Part shown: positions 7,756 through 13,382 of the stretch, in pieces | Numbering within the stretch: position 1 is the stretch's first letter | Layout of the letters: each line of letters starts with the position of its first letter | Origin: Candidatus Martarchaeota archaeon | GTDB taxonomy: Archaea; Micrarchaeota; Micrarchaeia; Micrarchaeales; CABMGC01 | Assembly (NCBI GenBank): GCA_023379075.1 | Contig: JAMCSO010000010.1 | Coordinates: forward strand, 1 to 21,096 | Length of the DNA stretch: 21,096 bases | Direction of reading: 5' to 3' | The notes under the pieces: model-generated | The model's database searches: none | What the model saw: the letters and a program-made list of their open reading frames with translations, nothing else | Told to the model about the DNA's origin: nothing | Translations under genes and position numbers: made by a program

Positions 7756-8106
7756 TCATCCCACCCTGACAAGAGCCAAAACAGAGAGCTCTCCAATAAA
7801 TCCGAGAACCGCTAAAGCAAGGACGTATCCACTGGGAATGCTCCCGATATTATTGCCTGCGAATGCCCATATCAGTATTATTGCTGTTATTATATCGAAT
7901 GCGAGGAATAGTGAGAAGTAATGTAAATATTCTTTCATTATGCTTATTCTGCCACCAACGCTTTCCTCTCCGCTCTCATAATTTGCATTCTTTATAGAAT
8001 TATCGCTACGTTCAGGCCTTAACATCTTCGAAGTAAGTATCATAGATATTGGAAGGAATGCACCGAATATAAGGAATATTAATAAAGCAAGATACGTTGA
8101 CGCCAT
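7756..8106 (-). CDS. nuoA: Complex I subunit NuoA, first gene of the operon
   Basis: About 116 residues with three helices. YESGEESVGGR and the following FLAFDIITAIILIWA match the NuoA loop and TM2. The usual FD-x-E is FDII here, so the membrane Glu next to the Asp is missing. The ATG at 8106 is chosen over a frame extension to 8265 because the protein then starts with a membrane helix as in the family (MASTYLALLIFLIF), and an AT-rich TATA-like element (8129-8137) lies about 28 nt upstream, as expected for a leaderless archaeal mRNA. The extension would run through the promoter and the divergent gene. Confidence 0.88.
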   Translation of the reverse strand: MASTYLALLIFLIFGAFLPISMILTSKMLRPERSDNSIKNANYESGEESVGGRISIMKEYLHYFSLFLAFDIITAIILIWAFAGNNIGSIPSGYVLALAVLGFIGELSVLALVRVG

Positions 8107-8127
8107 GACTTTCTTATATAGTACATA

Positions 8128-8140
8128 CTTTAATATTATT
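8128..8140. promoter_or_regulatory. Shared TATA-like element between nuoA and the divergent gene
   Basis: CTTTAATATTATT holds a palindromic AATATT (8132-8137). Its centre is about 28 nt from the nuoA ATG on the minus strand and 24 nt from the ATG at 8158 on the plus strand. Both distances fit archaeal TATA boxes of leaderless or short-leader mRNAs. A second AT stretch (TATATAAG on the minus strand, 8114-8121) is too close to the nuoA ATG to serve. Confidence 0.55.
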
Positions 8141-8157
8141 TGCGATTTGTAGTATGT

Positions 8158-8460
8158 ATGAGAAGAATGTGGGTGTGGATATTGGAGCTCTCTGAGAAAG
8201 CAAAGGAAGCAATAGGCAGAGGGAGCGTCAAGATAAGGGTTGTAAGGAGTGGTATGTATCAACAACTCACATTTCTTGTAAAAAAAGTCAAAGAAGGGAA
8301 CATCACTTATCCAGAACTATTCACAGAGAGGCAGGTAGACATATCTGAGTTAAAGAAGATAGCCGATGACATTGGCCTTCCTGTAGAAGCACCTAATGGG
8401 CATGCTTTCCCGAGAGGCACGAGTGCCATAGATTTTAGGGATATCTCAGAGTTATCTTAG
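8158..8460 (+). CDS. Conserved-looking hypothetical protein, about 100 aa
   Basis: I do not recognise this protein. From the ATG at 8158 it has 100 residues; a second ATG at 8167 would give 97. It is soluble, basic in the middle and helix-rich: ELSEKAKEAIGRGSVKIRVV, then a QQLTFLVKKVKEG segment, then ERQVDISELKKIADDIGLP, and a His/Pro-containing tail (APNGHAFPRGTS). There is no signal peptide, membrane helix or cysteine pair. Codon use and spacing look like a real gene, and its promoter region is shared with nuoA, so it may be co-regulated with complex I. It stands 8 nt before the pilin remnant and may once have been in an operon with it. Confidence 0.7.
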   Translation: MRRMWVWILELSEKAKEAIGRGSVKIRVVRSGMYQQLTFLVKKVKEGNITYPELFTERQVDISELKKIADDIGLPVEAPNGHAFPRGTSAIDFRDISELS

Positions 8461-8468
8461 GTTGTTGG

Positions 8469-8819
8469 ATGGAGAAATTATCTCGCGTTGCGAATAAAAA
8501 AAAGTATGCGCAGTCGGCGATGGAATATCTGATGACTTATGGTTGGGCGATTTTGATAATAGCAGTGGTTCTTGTCGTGCTATTCTCACTAGGTATAACA
8601 AATCCTCTTTTTTGCTCAGAAAGCCATTGCAGGAGGATGTACAACAAATCAAAATCTTACTGCTTTGGAATCTACCGATAGGCCTGCAGAACCTTGTAGG
8701 ATGGTGGCAATTCAGTGATAACTCTAACGATTATTCAGGAAATAATGATGACGGAGTAGCTCACAACATCGTATGGAATGAAAACTAGTGGCAGGAAGGC
8801 GGCTATGCAATGCCTTGAC
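8469..8819 (+). pseudogene. Decayed pilin-like protein with class III signal peptide and LamG start
   Basis: The first frame opens at ATG 8469 with basic residues, then YAQSAMEYLMTYGWAILII plus a long hydrophobic stretch: a class III signal peptide (cleavage expected before QSAMEY) as in DPANN pilin-like proteins. The coherent protein then moves frame twice: after the T6 run at 8608-8613, the next frame reads AQKAIAGGCTTNQNL through STDRPA; near 8680-8690 a third frame reads GLQNLVGWWQFSDNSNDYSG, the start of a LamG/concanavalin-like domain. That frame hits TAG at 8786, then WQEGGYAMP and another stop. Two frameshifts, a nonsense codon and loss of most of the LamG domain argue for a pseudogene. 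A 70-residue product from the first frame is possible but would lack the domain. Confidence 0.7.
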
Positions 8820-8984
8820 TCATTCCGCATTCTTAAGATCTGTTTCGCGCTTTCCTTTAAGGCAAGAGGAACATATTCCAAAGCTGGGGTTGAAGTGTTT
8901 TGTACAGGAATGCTTTCCACAGAGAGCACAAACATGTTTGGCTGGGGCGCCGCATGCATGACACAGAGTACTAATATCGGACAT
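8820..8984 (-). CDS. Small zinc-finger protein
   Basis: About 54 residues. CHACGAPAKHVCALCGKHSC, then HFNPSFGICSSC gives four Cys-rich pairs (C-x2-C, C-x2-C, C-x4-H, C-x2-C), resembling a B-box/HIT-type finger that binds two zinc ions. No partner or DNA-binding module is visible, so the role is open. The ATG at 8984 is preferred over a TTG at 9008: GAGG lies 9 nt upstream at the end of priL, and the gap to the priL stop is 4 nt, so it is co-transcribed and probably coupled with the primase gene. Confidence 0.75.
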   Translation of the reverse strand: MSDISTLCHACGAPAKHVCALCGKHSCTKHFNPSFGICSSCLKGKRETDLKNAE

Positions 8985-8988
8985 TGAA

Positions 8989-9927
8989 TCATTCCTCGAA
9001 TACGCCAAGAGTTCTTAAGAGCTCCTTGGCCTTATCTAGGGAGAGTGGTTTGAGGCCTTTGCTCTTAGCATATCTGCATTGATATCTTATGTAAGATTCA
9101 TTAACATTGGTGTGTGGATTGATCTCCTTGCACCTGTTGATGTATTCGTTTATCATCTTTGACGCATCTTCCTCTCCAATCCCTTTCACATTTACGAGAT
9201 AGGGTGCAAGTATCAGGTTAATGGTTCGATGCCTGACATCATCTATAGGAGTTTCCATCAGGTGTTCTATCCAATTGTAAGTCCTACTGTTTTTCTTTTC
9301 TTCCTTCCTCTCAGCCTCTGGAATGTTTATCCCTTTGGCATATAGAAACACTTCTTTAGGAAGATCTTTTGCGGGTATTGGAAGATTCTTCTTTACCTCT
9401 AACGCAATGGCACTTTCCAAAAACCTTGCGCATCGCTCTTTTGTAAGATACACTACCCCTTTTGAAAGTTCCTGGTTTTGAAGAGAAAATTGTGCGTTTC
9501 TCGGGGCGGCCTTGAGAAAACTTACGAAGCTTATCCCGAATTCTTTTCCTTCGGGAAGGAGTATTATGCCCAAACTTGCTGCAATCTTCATAAGAGCCCC
9601 ATCCGAGTCTTCGGATAATGCTGCCGAAGCCCTCTCTGCCTCAGCTTTAATGTATTTGGATATCAGCGAACGATTCCCTGTAGCACTAATCAGCATTCTT
9701 GAGTAGATATAGCTTAGAAGATGCATGTACTTTATCTCTTTCATTGAGGTATCTTCAAATCTTTTCTCTGAATCATCCAAGTCCTTCTCAACCCGTATCT
9801 TTCCGTATCTCAAAAATCGTTCCTCAAATCTAAGACCCATGCTGTTAATTATCGCTTTGGCTTCGCTCGAGAAAGGATACTTGTAAGCGATATCCAATGC
9901 CTCATCGCTGATCCCGCTAAGCTCCAT
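8989..9927 (-). CDS. priL: DNA primase large subunit PriL
   Basis: 312 residues. The N-terminal two thirds follow the archaeal/eukaryotic primase large-subunit pattern: ALDIAYKYPFSSEAKAII at the start, HLLSYIYSRMLISATG, then F.SFLKAAPRNAQFSLQNQELSKGVVYLTKE. The C-terminal domain (about 215-305) reads DDVRHRTINLILAPYLVNVKG...NRCKEINPH...IRYQCRYAKSKGLKPLSL, with the H-R-T/APYL and YQ-C-x-x-A...KPLSL framework. Only three cysteines are present (C166, C266, C284), so the usual four-Cys [4Fe-4S] site is not evident. PriL helps the catalytic PriS make RNA primers. The start ATG lies 25 nt from a TATA element shared with glyA. Confidence 0.82.
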   Translation of the reverse strand: MELSGISDEALDIAYKYPFSSEAKAIINSMGLRFEERFLRYGKIRVEKDLDDSEKRFEDTSMKEIKYMHLLSYIYSRMLISATGNRSLISKYIKAEAERASAALSEDSDGALMKIAASLGIILLPEGKEFGISFVSFLKAAPRNAQFSLQNQELSKGVVYLTKERCARFLESAIALEVKKNLPIPAKDLPKEVFLYAKGINIPEAERKEEKKNSRTYNWIEHLMETPIDDVRHRTINLILAPYLVNVKGIGEEDASKMINEYINRCKEINPHTNVNESYIRYQCRYAKSKGLKPLSLDKAKELLRTLGVFEE

Positions 9928-9947
9928 GATATTTATATATTGGCAAG

Positions 9948-9956
9948 ATTTATATC
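9948..9956. promoter_or_regulatory. Shared TATA element between priL and glyA
   Basis: ATTTATATC is centred at 9952, exactly 25 nt from the priL ATG (9927, minus) and 25 nt from the glyA ATG (9977, plus). That is the spacing of a TATA box for a leaderless archaeal transcript in each direction. A second box, ATATTTATATAT at 9929-9940, is too close to priL and would give glyA a leader of about 16 nt without an SD. Confidence 0.65.
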
Positions 9957-9976
9957 ACTTAATTGGTTGTGTTTGG

Positions 9977-11317
9977 ATGGTATACCTTAAGGCTATTGAG
10001 AGTGTTGACCCTGAACTTGCCAGAGATATAAGTGGTGAACTTAAGAGGCAGAGGGAAGGATTAGAGATGATACCATCTGAGAACTTTACCAGTGTTGCGG
10101 TGATGGAAGCTCTGGGCTCTATACTTACCAACAAATATTCAGAAGGGTATCCTGGCAAGAGATATTATGGCGGGAACCAGAACATAGATTTGATAGAGAG
10201 AAGAGCTATCGATAGGGCAAAAAGCCTTTTTGGAGTTGTGCATGCGAATGTTCAGGCTTATTCTGGATCTCCAGCAAACTTTGCTGTTTATATGGCTCTT
10301 TGCAGTCCGGGAGAGACGATAATGGGGCAGAATCTTTCTGATGGGGGGCATCTGACGCATGGTTCGAAAGCGAGCATGACAGGCAAACTCTTTAATAGCG
10401 TGCCTTACCATGTCAACAAAGAGGGCTACCTTGATATTGAGGAAGTTAGGAAGCTTGCTTTAGAACATAAGCCAAAGCTTATCTGGGTTGGCTCGACTGC
10501 TTATCCAAGAAGGCTTCCGTTTGAAGAGTTTGGCAAGATAGCGGATGAGTCAGGAGCTTACCTTGCGGCAGATATATCTCATATATCGGGGCTTATTGCA
10601 GGGGGAGCGCATGAGAGCCCTGTTAAGCATGCACATATAGTAACAACAACTACGCACAAAACGCTCAGGGGACCGAGAGGTGCAATAATCATGGTCACAG
10701 AAAAGGGCATTTCAAAAGATCCTGAACTTCCTGAAAAGATAGACAAGACGATATTCCCAGGGATGCAGGGAGGACCGCACGACCATGTGACTGCTGCAAT
10801 TGCGGTTGCATTGAAAGAGGCTTCTTCAGAAAGCTTCAGAGAGTACGCAAAGCAGATAGTTAGGAATTCTATAGCGCTTGCTGAAGAGCTGAATAAAAAT
10901 GGCATAAGGTTGGTAACTGGAGGAAGCGATAACCACCTTATATTGATTGACCTCACTCCATTCGGACCTGGGAAGGGGGTTTTTGTACAGGAAGCCCTTG
11001 ATGCTGCATGCATAACCACTAACAAGAATACGATCCCGAATGAGCCTTCTTCACCATTTTATCCAAGCGGGATTAGGATAGGCACCCCAGCAGTGACTAC
11101 AAGAGGCATGAAAGAAGAGGAGATGCGGAAGATCGGCGCGCTTATTTCAAAGGTCATAAAGAGCGTTAAGGATTATGAACTTCCGCAAGGCAAAACGGAA
11201 CGTTCCGAATGCCTAGCCAAATTCCGCGAAGAGCTTAAGGGAAAGACGGAGATAGAAGAAGTTAGGGAAGAGGTTCTTGAAATATGCAAGGACTTTCCAC
11301 TTTACCCTGGACTTTAG
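9977..11317 (+). CDS. glyA: Serine hydroxymethyltransferase (GlyA)
   Basis: 446 residues from the ATG at 9977; slightly longer than the common 415-430. It interconverts serine and glycine with transfer of a one-carbon unit to a tetrahydrofolate-type carrier, PLP-dependent. Signatures: EMIPSENFTSVAVMEALGS, YSEGYPGKRYYGGN, ANVQAYSGSPANFAVY, AADISHISGLIAGG (Asp/His contacting PLP) and TTTTHKTLRGPRGA with the Schiff-base Lys (K228). It contains PFGPGKGVFVQEALDAA and the RIGTPAVTTRGMKEEEM C-terminal motif. A frame extension to 9926 overlaps the priL start and the promoter and is rejected. It is convergent with the thyX-like gene (6 nt between stops), the likely consumer of its methylene-folate. 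Confidence 0.96.
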   Translation: MVYLKAIESVDPELARDISGELKRQREGLEMIPSENFTSVAVMEALGSILTNKYSEGYPGKRYYGGNQNIDLIERRAIDRAKSLFGVVHANVQAYSGSPANFAVYMALCSPGETIMGQNLSDGGHLTHGSKASMTGKLFNSVPYHVNKEGYLDIEEVRKLALEHKPKLIWVGSTAYPRRLPFEEFGKIADESGAYLAADISHISGLIAGGAHESPVKHAHIVTTTTHKTLRGPRGAIIMVTEKGISKDPELPEKIDKTIFPGMQGGPHDHVTAAIAVALKEASSESFREYAKQIVRNSIALAEELNKNGIRLVTGGSDNHLILIDLTPFGPGKGVFVQEALDAACITTNKNTIPNEPSSPFYPSGIRIGTPAVTTRGMKEEEMRKIGALISKVIKSVKDYELPQGKTERSECLAKFREELKGKTEIEEVREEVLEICKDFPLYPGL

Positions 11318-11323
11318 CTCTGC

Positions 11324-13033
11324 TTACTTGAATGCCTTCTTTTTTATTGCTATCCTTATCTCAGAATTCAGCCTGCCGAGCTTGCTCTCAGAGAGATCCA
11401 CAAAGTCGAAGTGCTTTGCTATGGAGGGATGCACATCATTAATCTTATGGTAAGCTAGCTGCATTAATCTCCGATAATCAGGATGGCCAGCAGGCGTCGT
11501 CCTCAGTTCCGCCATATGCGCAAACTGCCTTGCATTCATCCGATAATACCATCGCGCATTGAAGCCGTATGTAACAACGTACTGCGCTTGGAAAGGCATT
11601 CTTTCTGAGAGCTTATTAAACAGGGAGATGACATTTGACATCTTGCTTTCGTAATCGTCCTTTATCCCTACCCGTTCATATTCTTCGCGAGTATTGTAGC
11701 CCAGCTTAACTGAGAATCTCTGTCTTTCCTGGGTTCCTATTCTATGCCTTTGTAGATCCCTGTATATGCCAACCCTGCCGCAAAAATCGAATAAATAATC
11801 GATATTTTCAAATGCTCTTCCTAGCCTCTGCCGCCTATTTCCGCGCTTTCCGGAGTAGTTTGATATCAGCTCACTTCTAGATTGGTATGACATTGCACCT
11901 GATATTTCCATTGATTGGCTGAATGAGTTCCCTTCCCCGTACCGATATATTATCGCAGCAGCCAGAATTGTCTGCGCTTTAATATCAGGATCCTTGCTGC
12001 TGACCCCAGTATAATCTACCAGGAGAACATCGCTTTTGTCAATGCTAGTTTTGCTTGCTGAGAGTATCTCCTTAACCTCATCTATGCTCTTAAGGTTCTT
12101 TTCTTTAAGAAAGGAAAGCTGAGACCTCCCATGCCTCTCTGGAATCCTCTTTAGTAGAGAGGGTACAATCTTGCTTAGCTCTAAATGTATTCTTTTTCCT
12201 ATCCACGCACATTCAGAGAGCGGAGAGGATTCCAACTTCAATATTATATTTTCATAGGATCGTGCATTGCAACTTATGCCAACATGCGTTAATGTTGCCA
12301 TTGGAAGATAATCGCGCATGAAGTCCAGAGCATTCGCCTTGATCGCATTCTCATAAGCTTTTTTGAGGTCCTGTTCTGTTACGTTCTGAGACTCTTCAAT
12401 GCTTTTTGTGAGATCTGTCGGTTTAATGGCAAGATCTCCTATCCTAAATGTCTGAGACTCGAAGGCATTTGCTTCCCGTATCTCCTTTGCCATTTGCTCT
12501 GTATGCCTCGAATAAGAGTCAAAGAGGCTTCGCATCAGCTCAAGATACTCGTCGCTGTGCCTTGATTGCATTATCTCAGGATCCTTATAGAACATGTATT
12601 CGCCGTTGGGAAGCTTCTTGTCAAAGGAAACATACCTGCTTGATTTTTCGATATACGAACCGAACCTGCTGTCTTCTATTTCCTTTGCGGCAACATTTGA
12701 TACGAATTCGCATGATAGAGGTATACCGCCTGCCATCTCCTGTATTGAATCATCGCCATAATCAACAAGCCATGATTCGAAGAATTCCCTTCCGCGGTCC
12801 TTGTTTGGTAAGAATTCCTTTAAAAGAAGACGCCTTCCATTCAGAGTGGTTCTGCTGTATCTTGAGAGAAGAGCTCCAGACTGCTCCTGTGTGAGTGAAT
12901 TTGTCTTTATCGCAAAGACATTGGAATCGTTATTTGTGACATAATTGCTGAGTTCTTCGGCTTCGGCTTCGGTAAGATCCTCCACGAGAACGCCTTCATC
13001 ATTCTCATCAAACTTGATTCTGTACTCGAGCAT
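11324..13033 (-). CDS. Duplicated ThyX-like (flavin-dependent thymidylate synthase family) protein
   Basis: About 569 residues, more than twice the 220-250 of standard ThyX. Both halves look ThyX-like. First half: FVSNVAAKEIEDSRFGSYIE then KSSRYVSF (signature at about 121-134) and later ISCNARSYENIILKLES. Second half: YLFDFCGRVGIYRDLQRHRI (RHR at about 429-431) then GTQERQRF, followed by VTYGFNARWYYRMNARQFAHMAELR. The canonical signature RHRxxSxNExSxRY appears as DSRFGSYIEKSSRY in the first half and a shortened RHRIGTQERQRF in the second. ThyX makes dTMP from dUMP with FAD, NAD(P)H and methylene-folate; whether this protein does so is inferred. ATG 13033 is chosen over 13057 because the TATA at 13061-13070 lies 32 nt upstream. 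Confidence 0.8.
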   Translation of the reverse strand: MLEYRIKFDENDEGVLVEDLTEAEAEELSNYVTNNDSNVFAIKTNSLTQEQSGALLSRYSRTTLNGRRLLLKEFLPNKDRGREFFESWLVDYGDDSIQEMAGGIPLSCEFVSNVAAKEIEDSRFGSYIEKSSRYVSFDKKLPNGEYMFYKDPEIMQSRHSDEYLELMRSLFDSYSRHTEQMAKEIREANAFESQTFRIGDLAIKPTDLTKSIEESQNVTEQDLKKAYENAIKANALDFMRDYLPMATLTHVGISCNARSYENIILKLESSPLSECAWIGKRIHLELSKIVPSLLKRIPERHGRSQLSFLKEKNLKSIDEVKEILSASKTSIDKSDVLLVDYTGVSSKDPDIKAQTILAAAIIYRYGEGNSFSQSMEISGAMSYQSRSELISNYSGKRGNRRQRLGRAFENIDYLFDFCGRVGIYRDLQRHRIGTQERQRFSVKLGYNTREEYERVGIKDDYESKMSNVISLFNKLSERMPFQAQYVVTYGFNARWYYRMNARQFAHMAELRTTPAGHPDYRRLMQLAYHKINDVHPSIAKHFDFVDLSESKLGRLNSEIRIAIKKKAFK

Positions 13034-13060
13034 AGAACCAGCAATAGATTTGGGCATAGT

Positions 13061-13070
13061 ATATTTATAT
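13061..13070 (-). promoter_or_regulatory. TATA box of the thyX-like gene
   Basis: ATATAAATAT on the minus strand (plus-strand ATATTTATAT), centred 32 nt before the ATG at 13033. Initiation about 26 nt downstream would give a 5' leader of roughly 6 nt. It is only a few nt before the alternative ATG at 13057, which speaks against that start. Confidence 0.6.
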
Positions 13071-13084
13071 GACTTTTGAGTAGC

Positions 13085-13188
13085 AAGTTGACATCTGGAA
13101 ATCCCACCATTTTAGATAAGGTTTGAATATCTCTAGAAGTATAATGGATGGAAATGTTGCATGTCTTTGCAGAGATAGATGTCAAGTT
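13085..13188. repeat. Spaced inverted repeat, 12-bp arms
   Basis: AAGTTGACATCT (13085-13096) and AGATGTCAAGTT (13177-13188) are inverted copies with one mismatch; nine pairs (TTGACATCT/AGATGTCAA) are perfect. The arms enclose 80 nt. They could be ends of a tiny element, operator half-sites or the base of a folded RNA; no target-site duplication is evident. Confidence 0.5.
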
Positions 13189-13246
13189 CCTACATGTGCA
13201 GTAATCCCATCAATCTGCAAAAGAATAGCACGTTTAATACTATTAA

Positions 13247-13264
13247 CCAAACATATATGTTTGG
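13247..13264. promoter_or_regulatory. 18-bp perfect palindrome over a TATA-like core
   Basis: CCAAACATATATGTTTGG is a perfect palindrome. Its CATATATG core could itself act as a TATA element, with initiation predicted near 13281, just before the stem-loop at 13285. A repressor bound here would block TBP, so the layout suggests an operator for the Yip1 gene or a short RNA. Confidence 0.5.
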
Positions 13265-13284
13265 AAAGATACATAATATTAATG

Positions 13285-13331
13285 CTCGACAATTCCTCCC
13301 ACCGATAAATCGTGTGGGCTTCCTTGTCGAG
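13285..13331. repeat. Two-stage stem-loop resembling an IS200/IS605 end hairpin
   Basis: The outer arms CTCGACAA (13285-13292) and TTGTCGAG (13324-13331) pair perfectly over 8 bp. After a 5-by-5 internal loop (TTCCT/CTTCC) the inner arms CCCAC (13298-13302) and GTGGG (13314-13318) pair, then CGA/TCG with one bulged T and a TAAA tetraloop. The inner part, CCCACCGA-TAAA-TCG-T-GTGGGCTTCC, resembles the right-end hairpins of IS200/IS605 (TnpB) elements, as known from those families. No tnpA or tnpB lies in the window, so it may be a MITE-like remnant or a domesticated RNA. Confidence 0.6.
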
Positions 13332-13382
13332 ATTAGGTGATGCCTTTTTAGATGTTTCGCTTATAAGATATATGATGATTCA

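Larger units (their letters stand above)
13034..13382. other. 349-nt intergenic region without a convincing gene
   Basis: It holds the thyX-like TATA box (13061-13070), a spaced inverted repeat (13085-13096 and 13177-13188), an 18-bp palindrome (13247-13264), a 47-nt stem-loop (13285-13331) and AT-rich promoter-like stretches ahead of the Yip1 gene. An ORF of 54 codons from ATG 13144 runs through the palindrome and stem-loop and is not supported. Confidence 0.7.

Noticed and set aside
8107..8265. N-terminal extension of NuoA
   Set aside because: It would cover the promoter region and the start of the divergent gene, and family proteins begin at the membrane helix.
13144..13308. 54-codon Cys-rich ORF in the 349-nt gap (CLCRDRC, then VPTC)
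   Set aside because: The cysteines looked zinc-like, but the frame runs through the perfect palindrome and the stem-loop, has no ribosome site, and its second half has no protein-like pattern. Low but not zero chance of being real.
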